A DNA stretch of 64,000 bases from Craspedostauros australis. Lineage: Eukaryota; Bacillariophyta; Bacillariophyceae; Mastogloiales; Achnanthaceae. The translations under genes were made by a program, and so were the position numbers. Below, in pieces: positions 56,101 to 64,000 of the stretch; position 1 is the stretch's first letter, and every line of letters begins with the position of its first letter. The notes under the pieces were generated by a model. That model ran no database searches and was not told the origin of the DNA. It worked only from the letters and a program-made list of their open reading frames with translations. The stretch lies in contig JAMXDE010000017.1 in NCBI GenBank assembly GCA_026770025.1, forward strand, positions 1,240,001 to 1,304,000. The letters are read 5' to 3'.

Positions 56101-57953
56101 TGCATGATGTTCGCAGGAATCTGTGCGATCTCCGCTCGTACGGCTGGAGACACGTGTCTCACTGTTTTCCCTTTCATGGAAGCCACGTCTGGACCAAAAA
56201 TGAGGTCAGCAGTTCGAATGTCCTTGGCGGTGATAGGACAGTCAGGGATCATGCCGTTGCGAACATATCTGATGAAAGTACGCGACGTGGGGCGACCAAT
56301 ACGCTGTTGTAGGGACCTGGCCAGTTTGGCCTGCGAATAGTCAAAAGACGAGAAGCTATTGCGGTTATCAGCTACTGTGTTGACCATGGTTGTTTCGTGG
56401 AGGTTGTTGGTGCTGCTGGTATCAAGGTAGAAAAGACCACCTGGGGATTCCTGGAAGGATTGCATGGACCCATCTTGTTTGTGCACTGTGAAGCGGTTGG
56501 TTCCAGTGCTGTCGTAGGTGACACGGAATCGACCCTTCACCTTGCTGAGGGAGAGGATGTTGGCGACCCCGTCTGGGTGATACCAGACATCCCCGTATCC
56601 TGGAAGAGTGCCGCGTTGATTGGTGGTGGCAGTCCCTGCATTGCAGTGGATGGTGAGACTGTTCTCAAGGGTGTGGATGTCCTTGAGGAGACGTCCGTTG
56701 CTGAAGACATCAACTGTCGACTGGTTGTCGAGGAGGATCCAGTTCCTTGGGATGATGTTGGTTGCCTGGTTGAGTGTGTGGCTTGTGTGTTCATCCAGGT
56801 GCGCATGTAGGAACACGAAGTCGTCATCGTTGTATCCATCATCAGCGTGCACAAGGACAGTGCCGTCACTGTGATACTTCGCATGACATTGATCCAGTGT
56901 GTGGTTGGTGCGGCCACATCGAGTGCATGCCTCTTTTCCACCTGGGTTGTTCGCGTTCACAAACGCCATGCCTGTGTCTTTTGGTGTGCTGATGCCCGGT
57001 ACATTCCTTGGGTCCTTCGACCAGTGGCTGAGCATGGTGAGTGCTGCCACAAGTGTCTTGGGATACTGGTCATTGCCTTTGACCTGTTCATTGTGGAGGT
57101 CCTCGATGAGGGAACCAAACCTGCGGCGGTCGGAGCCCAGGATGAAGAGTACAGAAAGGAATCGCTGTCTGCCGTCGGCCTTGAGCACCTTCTTTTGCGC
57201 TGTGTTTGGGTTGTCGATGCCACACTCCTTGGCGATGGCATTAATGATGCATTCCACGTGTGTGATGGAGGTTTCGACCGTGTCGTTCACATCGGCGAGG
57301 TTGACAAACGATTCGTAGTAGTCTTGGACGGTCTGTCGGTGCTTCTGACGAAGTCCCATAAGCTCCTGCATGATCATGCATGCGGCCACTGTTCCTTGTT
57401 CGTGTGTCTGGTAGTTGAAGACGACGCCTTTGATGATCTTGATGAGTGCGGCGGTGTCTCGTGTGGTGGATGTTGTGGTGTAGTTGTCGGATTCCTGGAT
57501 ACGTGTCCGCATGATGTCGGAACACTGTCCCCAGATGACCGCGTACATCTTCTGATAGTCGGTCTCGGCGTTGGTGAGGCGCGTGGTATAGAGTGCATAG
57601 CGTCTCTTCCACTTGTCCTTCTCGATCTCAGATGCTCCTTCTGCATAGTCCTCAGGCTCTGTGATGGAGGGTGCTTCCATGTTCTCCACTGCCATGCTCA
57701 CAACCGGTCCGTACTGTGTTCCAGCATAGTTGGTGATGGCTTCGATGGTCTTTGTGAATTCGTCCACCTGCTTGGCACGTACGGCAGCACAGTCAAAGAC
57801 ATAGCCCTTGAGCTCGGGGCACACCCCTTCGAACTTGGCTGGCTTGACGAACGGATGGTTGCGATGTCCACGGTTGGGTTTGTTGTTGTTGTTGTTGGCG
57901 ACGCCTTCTGCCTTCGGCTTCGTTGGCGCTGCCGGCTTCTTGTCGGTGCTCAT
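52992..57953 (-). CDS. copia Gag-Pol polyprotein
   Basis: A 1653-residue open frame. Gag occupies about 1-340 and ends in a CX2CX4HX4C knuckle (CTRCGRTNHTLDQC, about 340-354). The protease core is LLDNQSTVD near 406, where copia enzymes usually show D(S/T)G. Integrase has its metal residues in SVDIMVVNG (about 622), ADNQFE (about 684) and VPEVERYI (about 712). A long Asp/Ser/Glu linker (about 880-970) separates integrase from reverse transcriptase, which has VDVPGAFLQ (about 1157) and the active-site WHVDDLK (about 1265). RNase H shows WVDGAFG (about 1437), STEAELVAV (about 1478) and LHQDNQSA (about 1512). The order is Pseudoviridae. No frameshift or stop interrupts it, so it may be active. 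The last 45 residues are encoded by the 3' LTR. Confidence 0.95.
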   Translation of the reverse strand: MSTDKKPAAPTKPKAEGVANNNNNKPNRGHRNHPFVKPAKFEGVCPELKGYVFDCAAVRAKQVDEFTKTIEAITNYAGTQYGPVVSMAVENMEAPSITEPEDYAEGASEIEKDKWKRRYALYTTRLTNAETDYQKMYAVIWGQCSDIMRTRIQESDNYTTTSTTRDTAALIKIIKGVVFNYQTHEQGTVAACMIMQELMGLRQKHRQTVQDYYESFVNLADVNDTVETSITHVECIINAIAKECGIDNPNTAQKKVLKADGRQRFLSVLFILGSDRRRFGSLIEDLHNEQVKGNDQYPKTLVAALTMLSHWSKDPRNVPGISTPKDTGMAFVNANNPGGKEACTRCGRTNHTLDQCHAKYHSDGTVLVHADDGYNDDDFVFLHAHLDEHTSHTLNQATNIIPRNWILLDNQSTVDVFSNGRLLKDIHTLENSLTIHCNAGTATTNQRGTLPGYGDVWYHPDGVANILSLSKVKGRFRVTYDSTGTNRFTVHKQDGSMQSFQESPGGLFYLDTSSTNNLHETTMVNTVADNRNSFSSFDYSQAKLARSLQQRIGRPTSRTFIRYVRNGMIPDCPITAKDIRTADLIFGPDVASMKGKTVRHVSPAVRAEIAQIPANIMQQYRNVQLSVDIMVVNGIKFLVSIAKHIKFGTVAKLDSASNTVLTKQFHNIIQLYKQRGFRVTIIMADNQFESLRGELAERGVGVNVTSRDEHVPEVERYIRTIKERVRSTYHALPFKHYPPILIIEMVHHAVYWLNMFPHQNGVSKRMSPSEIVVGRKLNYNAHCRLEFGSYVQTHEQHDNTMQPRTVGAIAVRPSGNDQGGYLFISLETGMRLHRRSWTEVPMPQSVIDHVHGMAKRAKTNQTLKFSYQRGVELYPVHDEDDDDDDSDSDSDSDSESDSESESSEDTDEDSLDDEDGDDGSSDSESEASNGTESDGSSDDSDGNDDDDGDSNNGVEDANVLPPIIADLPLIIDDAPQLADEENIEAGNGQPDAHQPPEQTSTHPMTTRRGPRIDYSELHHTGRGDTHATITILSEDANNETHNHIEACTFVTEQMNWKQGLRQFHERGEDAISKELQQVHEMEGFEPKHWHELSHDERCKALRYLMYLKEKRNGVIKGRGCADGRKQRLYMTKEETSSPTVSLLGLMLTCVTDAHENRDVATVDVPGAFLQTKFDDGDIVHVLIEGRMAELLAKVAPEVYEEYVHKKRGQSAIYVKLTRALYGTLKAALQWWKDLTATLVADGFTINPYDWCVANKSVKGKQCTIVWHVDDLKISHVDPSVVDDVIKMLNVAYGKRTPLTVKCGKQHDYLGMLLDYTQPGHVRIDMSEYISGILAGVPANMGGHAVTPAANHLFDINHENPKALDEDTKDLFHHIVAKLLFLSKRARPDIQTAVSFLCTRVKSPDEDDYKKLARTIKYLRATQDMTLTLGGSSLEDTQWWVDGAFGVHNDMRSHTGAHMSTGAGAIYSTSSKQKLNTKSSTEAELVAVDDVMPQVLWTRYFLQEQGIKTEPSTLHQDNQSAMLLENNGRKSSGKRTRHISMRYFFVHDRISRNEIRVKYCPTDDMIGDFFTKPLQGSKFRAFRDAILNRNAYDANRPKTYKEALLASQECVGALANRQHPSVARNDPKAQNDAEPEKNTTNAENSQTKTNTDHS

Positions 57954-57969
57954 CGTTGTGATAGAGCTG

Positions 57970-57985
57970 AATCAAACAAACAGTA
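57970..57985 (-). promoter_or_regulatory. putative self-priming primer-binding site
   Basis: The sense strand reads TACTGTTTGTTTGATT directly after the 5' LTR. Its exact reverse complement lies inside each LTR in the sense direction (58104-58089 and 52991-52976 on the minus strand). Pairing would put the primer 3' end next to U5, the geometry known from self-primed Tf1. No tRNA complement was recognised. Inference, not proof. Confidence 0.5.
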
Positions 57986-58240
57986 TGTTGATACAACAGT
58001 TCAGTGTCGGTCCCCTACCCAGCTATAAGCTGAAGGGTGGAACCAGAGCTGATGCTGTGTGATGTCAATGCTGTGTAATTCGATCGGATACTGTTTGTTT
58101 GATTTTATGAGTGGTCTGTGTTGGTTTTGGTTTGGCTGTTTTCTGCGTTCGTTGTGTTTTTCTCTGGCTCTGCGTCGTTTTGCGCCTTTGGGTCATTACG
58201 TGCGACGGACGGATGCTGACGATTGGCCAGTGCACCAACA
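57986..58240 (-). repeat. 5' LTR (255 bp)
   Basis: Identical by eye to 52873-53127. In sense direction the U3 side has CCAAT about 15 bp in, and a TA-rich CATAAAAT just before the AATCAAACAAACAGTA self-primer copy, which could mark the transcript start. Confidence 0.95.
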
Positions 58241-58245
58241 GACAT

Positions 58246-59066
58246 TGCCCTCTCGTATGAGCAGATCGTATAATACGTCTTCGTATGTTGGGATTGTGTC
58301 GTGGAGATGGACACGAACATGGAGTGTGGTCGTTGATCTCAACAAGCGGCGGGTGGTTTGCGACGTGGCAGTACTCGCAGAGAGCAGTCGTGACGACCAC
58401 TGTCGATGATGCGTTGTGGTTGTTTGGGTTCGGAAAACGAAACGAATGATGGTGGCATGGAACAAGATCAGTTTGGAACAACTTCGTCGTTTGATGGATC
58501 GTGACTGATCGGTATCGGAGTCATGGTTCTTCCTTGCGAACGCGCGCTCGACTCGACTGACCAACAATCTATTCCCGTATTATTTGACTGATATTGATTG
58601 GACAGAATACGTCATGAAGAGAAGAAACGTGCGTATCCTGGGAGTTCAACAAATGTGAAGACGAGAGTGATGGTTGTCACTTTGTCAGCGTGAAAACGCG
58701 CCTTGTTGCTGTTGTCGTTGCCGTTGTCGTTGTCGTCGTCACCGTTTTCTCCTTTGTGACTTCGTTCGTTCGTCCGTCTTTGTTGTTGGGTGTTGAGTGT
58801 TGGGTGTTGGATGGGGGTTTGGTTGGTGGGATGCTGTCCTCGCGATCTTTGTGTGTAGTGTTGCGTTGGGCATGGTGGCCATCGTCGCGTGCTGGTCTTC
58901 GTCTCTCTCTCTCCCTCTCTTCGACCGTCTCCAACACCACCGTCGCCTCCCCAGTCGTGACCATCACCCTCTGCCGCACACATCCTCAACAGTAGGTACG
59001 CCATAACGCCACAACCTCAACAACGCCTCACCAACACACACACCAACACACACCAACACAGCAAGT
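58246..59066. other. promoter region of the light-harvesting gene
   Basis: About 820 bp from the retrotransposon to the ATG. It includes GT-rich sequence, CT runs near 58900-58920 and a CA-rich leader (repeated CACCAACACA) just before the ATG. No clear TATA element was recognised. Confidence 0.45.
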
Positions 59067-59834
59067 ATGAAGCTCTCCCTCGCCCTTCTCGCCCTCGTCA
59101 GCGGAGCCTCCGCCTTCGCCCCACACGCCAATGTCGCGTCCCGCGCATCCATGCTCTCCATGAGCGAGGAGGCCGCCGCCGTTGAGGCCGAGGTGGAAGC
59201 CGAGCCAGAACCAGAACCAGTGGTCGAGGCCGCTCCGGTCGCCGCCGCCAAGGTCGCCCCAGCCATCGTCGGCGCCATCCCAACCACCAAGAAGGGAGAG
59301 AGCCTGTTCCTGGGAGAGAACTGGTGGAACAAGATCACCACCGAGTGGGGCTCCGCCGAGACCGGAACCTTCGTGCGCGCCGCCGAGCTGAAGCACGGAC
59401 GCTCCGCCATGATCGCCACCGTGGGCTACGCCTTCCAGAAGCTGGGCATCACGTTCGACAACATCTCCGTGCACGAGTACCTGAGCGTGACCGAGAACGT
59501 GAAGTTCGCCGACCTGGCCGCCATGACCCCAGCCGAGGCCATCAAGGCCGTGCCGGACGCCGGGCTCGCCCAGATGTTCTGCGCCATCGCCCTCGTGGAG
59601 TTCTACGAGCTGACCCACGCCAATGGCAAGGTCGCCTACGACGAGACCGTCGCTCCTGGACTCCAGCCAGGCGGCCTCACCGGAGACCTCGGATGGAACC
59701 CGCTGGGCATCGAGGTCACCGAGCGCCGCCAGCTGGTTGAGCTCCAGAACGGACGCGCCGCCATGATCGCCATCTTCGCCTGGGTCTCCGCCGACGCCAT
59801 CCCAGGATCCGTCCCGCTTCCCCTTCCTTGGTAA
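59067..59834 (+). CDS. fucoxanthin-chlorophyll a/c light-harvesting protein
   Basis: A single exon of 255 residues. The leader MKLSLALLALVSGASAFAP is a signal peptide followed by the ASAFAP plastid-import motif; the mature protein acts in the thylakoid membrane. An unusual Ala/Glu/Pro stretch at about 32-72 (AEVEAEPEPEPVVEAAP) precedes the family core FLGENWWNKI. Helix 1 carries ELKHGRSAMIA (near 108) and helix 3 ELQNGRAAMIA (near 225), each with the Glu and Arg that pair between helices and ligate chlorophyll. Helix 2 contains CAIALVEFYEL. The end, SVPLPLPW, is typical of FCP-type antennae. It binds chlorophyll a/c and fucoxanthin and feeds energy to the photosystems. Codon use is strongly biased (GCC, CTC, AAG), consistent with high expression. 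Confidence 0.92.
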   Translation: MKLSLALLALVSGASAFAPHANVASRASMLSMSEEAAAVEAEVEAEPEPEPVVEAAPVAAAKVAPAIVGAIPTTKKGESLFLGENWWNKITTEWGSAETGTFVRAAELKHGRSAMIATVGYAFQKLGITFDNISVHEYLSVTENVKFADLAAMTPAEAIKAVPDAGLAQMFCAIALVEFYELTHANGKVAYDETVAPGLQPGGLTGDLGWNPLGIEVTERRQLVELQNGRAAMIAIFAWVSADAIPGSVPLPLPW

Positions 59835-61729
59835 ATACTATACTGCGCTCTGCGGTACATGGTGCTTGCATCCTGCGCACTCGTAGGTGGTCTGTCGCTG
59901 CGTGGAGGGCTCTTGAGCGCTGCTCTTGAGCACTGCTCGCACAACTCGTACTTCTGGTTGAGTGAAATCCTGTGCAGCGCATGCACTCGCACGAGTGAGC
60001 GAGAGCGGATGTGGGAGAATGAACGAGAATCGTTGGGCAATCGGCACAAGGCAAGCTAGCTCGTCAGCCGGTCGTTGGATCCTGAGGAGTGGCATGCATT
60101 CCTTCGGCCCATCGACCTGGCTGGCGAATGCGCAACCATCGAAGGAAGGATGCTCTTTGCCAGACGGAACAATGCGCGGAGAACTCGGGGCTGAACATCA
60201 ACATCATGCTTCCACTCTGTTACCATACCAAATGCCAATCCAATGCACAACTTCGCACCGCCAAACTGCGCTCCACACAACATCATCATCATCATCATTG
60301 GCTACCGCTGAATTGACAAAGAAACCAATTGTAAAAAGAAAAACCCGCATTATTCCGTCAACATCAGCTTCATCTGTATCTTCTCTCTTCTGTTTTGATT
60401 ACTGTGTGCATACGACCAACGTGTTGCAATAACCATCTGTGCCCTGTCATCCATGCTAGGTACACAGTATCGTGATGGAAGCGACACAGATAGAAGAGGA
60501 CAGAGGAACGCCTTTGCCACAATGATGAAACGTTGGGATTGGAGGAGTTGCAGGTCCTCCGCTCCTGTTTTGGGATGGCATTGTTGTGTTTGCCCTCATC
60601 AAACTACGAACCGGAAGCCAACGACGTCTAGTCGTTTGTTTGATGATGTAGTATATCGTGATTCGTTATTCGTGAATTGAAATATGTACTTACATAGGCC
60701 TCACATGAAGACAGTCCCACAAAATGTCTCCTCCACATCCACCAACGCAGCGACCATGACCGAGAAGCCGTCCACGATGACGCGGCATCTTGCGTGGAGA
60801 GGCCGTTTTGTTGCGCATTGTGCCCGTCTCTTTCCGGAAAGACCAAAGACTTCTTGGTGCTGTGCAGTTGTGTGGCGTCCTTCGCTTGCGTTCCACCAAC
60901 ACACAACGAGCCGCATCACATCACATCGCATTGCACTGCATTGCATCGGCTTTGGCGTTCGTGCTGCAGCAACGCCAAGCACAGTAGAGTAGAGCGGAGC
61001 GGAAGAGAGTGGAAGAGAGTGGAGCAGAGCAGAGCAAAGGAAGGCAGACAACGAACCACGCAAGGCACCGTTCTTGGGGGGACGTCCGCTGGAGAGAGGG
61101 GAAGGATTGAAGGAGTTCGAGCCAAGGGCCGCCACCATCTGGGACATTCAGTCGGTCGACTTGCCCACTCTCCGCCACTTCCATTGCCTCACCAAGAGGA
61201 ATAGGGTTAGGAATAGGGTTATACCACCGCACAGCACGGCACCGCGCCAAACGATTGGCGGAGTATCGAATATCGTAGGAGCATCCCACAAGGCAGAGAA
61301 ACGGAGCTCATCGTGGCTGCGCTTACCATACGAATAGGCCGTACGACTGCGCTGCTCCCATTGGGCGCTGAGACAGTCAGGAGGTCCATCACCGCCCAAC
61401 CTTCAATCGACTTCGCTTGGATCGGGTTGAATCAGGTTGAGTTGGGAAGAGTTGACTTGAGGTGCCTCCATTTGTTATTGGGTTCTGTTGGTGCTTTACC
61501 ACACAGTTGGGTTGCTTTGGGGTCACATTGGGATCACATTGGGCCTCATCAAGTGCAAGCAAAGCGAGGTGAAGCAGATTAGAGCAAAGCAACGCAACGC
61601 AATTCAGGTTCATTCAAGTCCATTCAAGTCGAGCATTGCCCAGCCAAGTCAAGTCAAATCAGAAGAAAACAAACAGAAGGCAACGTCTGCTGCAACGCAC
61701 AAAGTAGCTACGCGCCAACCTCGCAAAGC
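59835..61729. other. intergenic, 1.9 kb
   Basis: No gene seen. It contains scattered CAT/CATCA runs (60275-60298), repeated GAGTGGA/GAGCAGA motifs near 60985-61035, and two GGGTTA units with spacer at 61203-61221. Confidence 0.55.
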
Positions 61730-64000
61730 ATGGTCTGTCACTTCTTACGATCATTCCAAAAGTCGAAAGCACCATCTTCCACCTCGTCATCACTGTCCTC
61801 ATCATCTTCGGCATCTTCATCTTCTTCGTCGGCAACCCCAGCAGAGACGTCAGGACAAACCCGTCGACTAGTCCTACCTAAAGCATCCAAATCATCGTCC
61901 AAGCCATCATCCAAGCCATCATCAAAGCCATTCAAAACGAATGCATCGTTCCATCACACTGCAAAGCCACCACGACAAGCCAAGAGACCTACATCTGCAA
62001 CAAAGCCAACGTCAACGCCAACGCCAAATACAACGAACATCCTAGTACATAGCAACATGAATGGATACAACAGATCATCATCAAATACATCAACCTCGTC
62101 CAAATCATCGCTGGGAGCATCGTCCGCTGCCCGTTTCCAAGGCATCCACTACGATATCACGCCAGCACCACCAGTCCCCACGAATACCCCATCATCTTCC
62201 GCCGCTTCCATTCTCACGCATCCAATTTCAAATCAGGAACATCTCTCCGCACAACCACAACCACAAACACATACGCAAGCACACGCAACCACAGCACCAG
62301 CTTCATCCAGCATGCCCACCTCAGCGTCAAAGCAGAACGTTGTGCCGCCATTGCACCTCTCCGCAGAAGCAGTGGCTGCCTTGCCACCACCAGGTACGTG
62401 CCGACATACACCACGCCAAACTATGCTCTGCTATTACACTCTCAGGTTATGTCGTGTGCTGTGGCATGTTCTGGAATTATACTATTGTCTCCCTGCATTC
62501 CTCTCGCTCACCTTCTTTCAACATCACATTCTTCAACCATACGTACCACTCCAATGCTGTACAATGTCAACAGGTCTGTCAGGACCATCGTCAATCGTGT
62601 TCAGCCCCAGGCAGCACCTTCCAAATGGAATGTCAAGCCCAAAGAGATACCTTGTCTTCGTCTCCTCTTCGTCCGCTTCATCCTCTTTGGCTGCGGCAGC
62701 TGCTGTTGCTTCGGTGGTGCAAAACAAATCTGCCAATGCTGGGAGACGAACAAGGTCCGGTGAGGCCACGCCATCCCGTGGCTCCTCTACTCCCGCCTTG
62801 TCACCCTCCAACTACTACTCCCAGCATTTCCAGCAACAACAACAACAACCGCAACAGCACCAACAACAACATCATCAACACCAACATCAACAACAATTCC
62901 AACAGCAGTCACAACCACCGCATTCGCAGTCTTTGCCTCACTCACAGAAAGATCAGTACCACATCAGCAACACCCTCATAGGATCATTGCCGGCTTCGTC
63001 CGAACGACAGCTATGTTGTTTGGATCTCGAGACGCAGCACCTCGCACCTCTCCTCAGAATGCCCAGCAAAAGGCGGCACGAAACTGACAACACTTCATCC
63101 TCCTCGGCCTACACCATTGGAAGCAGCGGCAATGCTCGCGGCGCAGCAGCTGCTGGAGGAAGCGCCACTCCAGCCAATGGCAATGGCGGCAGCGACTCCA
63201 TGAGCCTCGAGGAACGATTGCGCAGAGAACGACAGCGCCTTCATTCTTCCGGTGGACTCACGCAGTTCTCGTGGGCATGGCACACCCAGTCCGCTTCCTC
63301 ACAAACGATATCATTATCGTCTTCAGCTTCAGTGTCATTGCCGTCTTCCTCTGCGCAGCAATCGTTACCCGGCTACACGCATCACCTCGGCCGTGCAACC
63401 TCCAAAAACCAAACCCTGCGACTGCTGGTTCCCATACGTGGATCCTTATACGTGCAGGACGGACTCGACTCGCATCTCAAGCTCGTCTACGACAAGCACA
63501 CGCTGGACGTACCGAGACCACCGGCATCGCTGCATTCCTCGTCGGCCACAGCGTCACCTTACATCACATCCAACGCGATGCCATCCACCACCGCCAGCAC
63601 GGGAGCCATCGATCCGCAGCTATCGCCCAGCGCGAACCTCTTTGCATTCTGCGCGATGGGCGAGATATTCGTCGGACCTTGCCACACCTGCCAAAAGGCA
63701 ACGCCCATCACCTTCGGCGCGGATTTGCAACAAAGCATCACGCACGGTCTCGCCGACTTCGTCGCGCAGGAGGAAATGGATCGATACAGAGGATTCTGGT
63801 GGTCTCCGGATTCGCGCGGTATCCTCTTCACCCGGGTGGACGAATCCCAGGTGCCCACCTACAGAATCACGCATCAGGAGACGGCCGATTCCATGCCTGG
63901 TGGCAACAGCAACAGCGGCGTCGCAACGGGCAGCGCCTCCGATCCATCGTCAGCAACCATGTACGAAGATCACAGGTATCCATTTGCTGGCAAGAACAAC
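61730..64000 (+). CDS. dipeptidyl peptidase IV-like (S9B), 3' partial
   Basis: The frame opens at ATG 61730 (MVCHFLRSFQ; MNGYNRSSS at 62057 is an alternative start) and is still open at the window end. An intron, 62394-62573 (GTACGT...CAACAG), joins PPP to GLSGPSSIVFSP, a segment common before the propeller of DPP-IV proteins. The first 220 residues are Ser/Lys/Pro-rich and a His/Gln run lies near residue 310. The best family evidence is near the end: HGLADFVAQEEMDRY, GFWWSPDSRGILFTRVDESQVP and DHRYPFAGKNN match the DPP-IV propeller, where the two Glu of the EE motif bind the substrate N-terminus. The catalytic hydrolase domain would lie beyond 64000. It would remove N-terminal dipeptides, usually X-Pro. 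No membrane anchor or signal peptide is evident at this start. The intron is 180 nt and stop-free, so retention keeps frame. Confidence 0.82.
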   Translation, partial: MVCHFLRSFQKSKAPSSTSSSLSSSSSASSSSSSATPAETSGQTRRLVLPKASKSSSKPSSKPSSKPFKTNASFHHTAKPPRQAKRPTSATKPTSTPTPNTTNILVHSNMNGYNRSSSNTSTSSKSSLGASSAARFQGIHYDITPAPPVPTNTPSSSAASILTHPISNQEHLSAQPQPQTHTQAHATTAPASSSMPTSASKQNVVPPLHLSAEAVAALPPPGTCRHTPRQTMLCYYTLRLCRVLWHVLELYYCLPAFLSLTFFQHHILQPYVPLQCCTMSTGLSGPSSIVFSPRQHLPNGMSSPKRYLVFVSSSSASSSLAAAAAVASVVQNKSANAGRRTRSGEATPSRGSSTPALSPSNYYSQHFQQQQQQPQQHQQQHHQHQHQQQFQQQSQPPHSQSLPHSQKDQYHISNTLIGSLPASSERQLCCLDLETQHLAPLLRMPSKRRHETDNTSSSSAYTIGSSGNARGAAAAGGSATPANGNGGSDSMSLEERLRRERQRLHSSGGLTQFSWAWHTQSASSQTISLSSSASVSLPSSSAQQSLPGYTHHLGRATSKNQTLRLLVPIRGSLYVQDGLDSHLKLVYDKHTLDVPRPPASLHSSSATASPYITSNAMPSTTASTGAIDPQLSPSANLFAFCAMGEIFVGPCHTCQKATPITFGADLQQSITHGLADFVAQEEMDRYRGFWWSPDSRGILFTRVDESQVPTYRITHQETADSMPGGNSNSGVATGSASDPSSATMYEDHRYPFAGKNN

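Larger units (their letters stand above)
52873..58240 (-). mobile_element. full-length Ty1/copia LTR retrotransposon
   Basis: The element is 5368 bp, bounded by two 255-bp direct LTRs that begin TG and end CA, with a GACAT target duplication. It is transcribed on the minus strand. One intact open frame (52992-57953) encodes Gag, protease, integrase, reverse transcriptase and RNase H in copia order. The two LTRs appear identical by eye over all 255 positions, so insertion is recent. The leader between the 5' LTR and the ATG is only 32 nt. No tRNA-Met-type primer site (TGGTATCAG...) follows the 5' LTR; instead a 16-nt complement of the LTR does. The element occupies the former divergent promoter (about 0.9 kb without it) between the gene ending at 52209 and the light-harvesting gene. 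Confidence 0.95.

Noticed and set aside
56847-58028. 393-codon plus-strand frame antisense to Gag
   Set aside because: Antisense of an intact retroelement frame; it runs into the LTR and has no independent motif.
1-64000. tRNA, rRNA and CRISPR arrays
   Set aside because: No cloverleaf with a T-loop GGTTCRA core, no rRNA-like block and no regularly spaced repeats with unique spacers were seen by eye; a covariance-model scan would be needed to exclude short RNA genes.

Overview
The window looks like nuclear DNA from a diatom or a close photosynthetic stramenopile. The evidence is a light-harvesting protein and a bestrophin that both start with a secretory leader ending in an (A/S)xAFAP-type motif (plastid entry in algae with secondary plastids), a membrane nucleotide cyclase fused to a phosphodiesterase, an HSF-domain protein, a Ty1/copia element of diatom type, a compact Hv1-like proton channel, short GT-AG introns and TTAGGG telomere-type repeats. 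No bacterial operon structure, rRNA, tRNA or CRISPR array was seen. The species cannot be named from the sequence.

Layout. Positions 1-508 are the 3' end of an actin-binding ADF-H (coactosin-like) gene. Positions 509-17339 are gene-poor and look like an accessory, possibly former subtelomeric, block. They hold a 3.6 kb DDE-transposase-like gene broken by two homopolymer frameshifts (7279-10925), a heavily decayed prolyl oligopeptidase pseudogene (14067-11199, minus), duplicated units ending in TTAGGG arrays (14771-15055), and two inverted copies of a 45-nt sequence at 2131 and 15720. From 17340 the DNA is denser in genes: a 1728-aa cyclase-phosphodiesterase fusion, a small RING protein, a glycine-zipper protein, a plastid-targeted bestrophin (minus), a multipass membrane protein, an Hv1-like proton channel (minus), two neighbouring genes that share a double CX2CX6(H/C)XC knuckle and the same intron position, a small unknown gene (minus), a protein with three tandem HSF domains, a diatom-type unknown protein (minus), two single-TM proteins (minus), a 64-aa protein and a conserved 196-aa protein (minus). 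A full-length, apparently very young copia retrotransposon (52873-58240) sits between that last gene and a light-harvesting gene (59067-59834). The window ends inside a dipeptidyl-peptidase-IV-like gene (61730 onward).

The genes do not form an obvious pathway. Several concern membranes and the plastid: bestrophin (anion or bicarbonate passage), Hv1 (proton efflux), the light-harvesting protein, and cyclic-nucleotide signalling. The most unusual items are the copia element, whose leader carries a perfect 16-nt complement to its own LTR (a self-priming candidate) and whose polyprotein ends inside the 3' LTR; the paired double-knuckle genes; the triple-HSF protein; and the decayed left block. 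Intron borders were read by eye from GT-AG signals and frame continuity.
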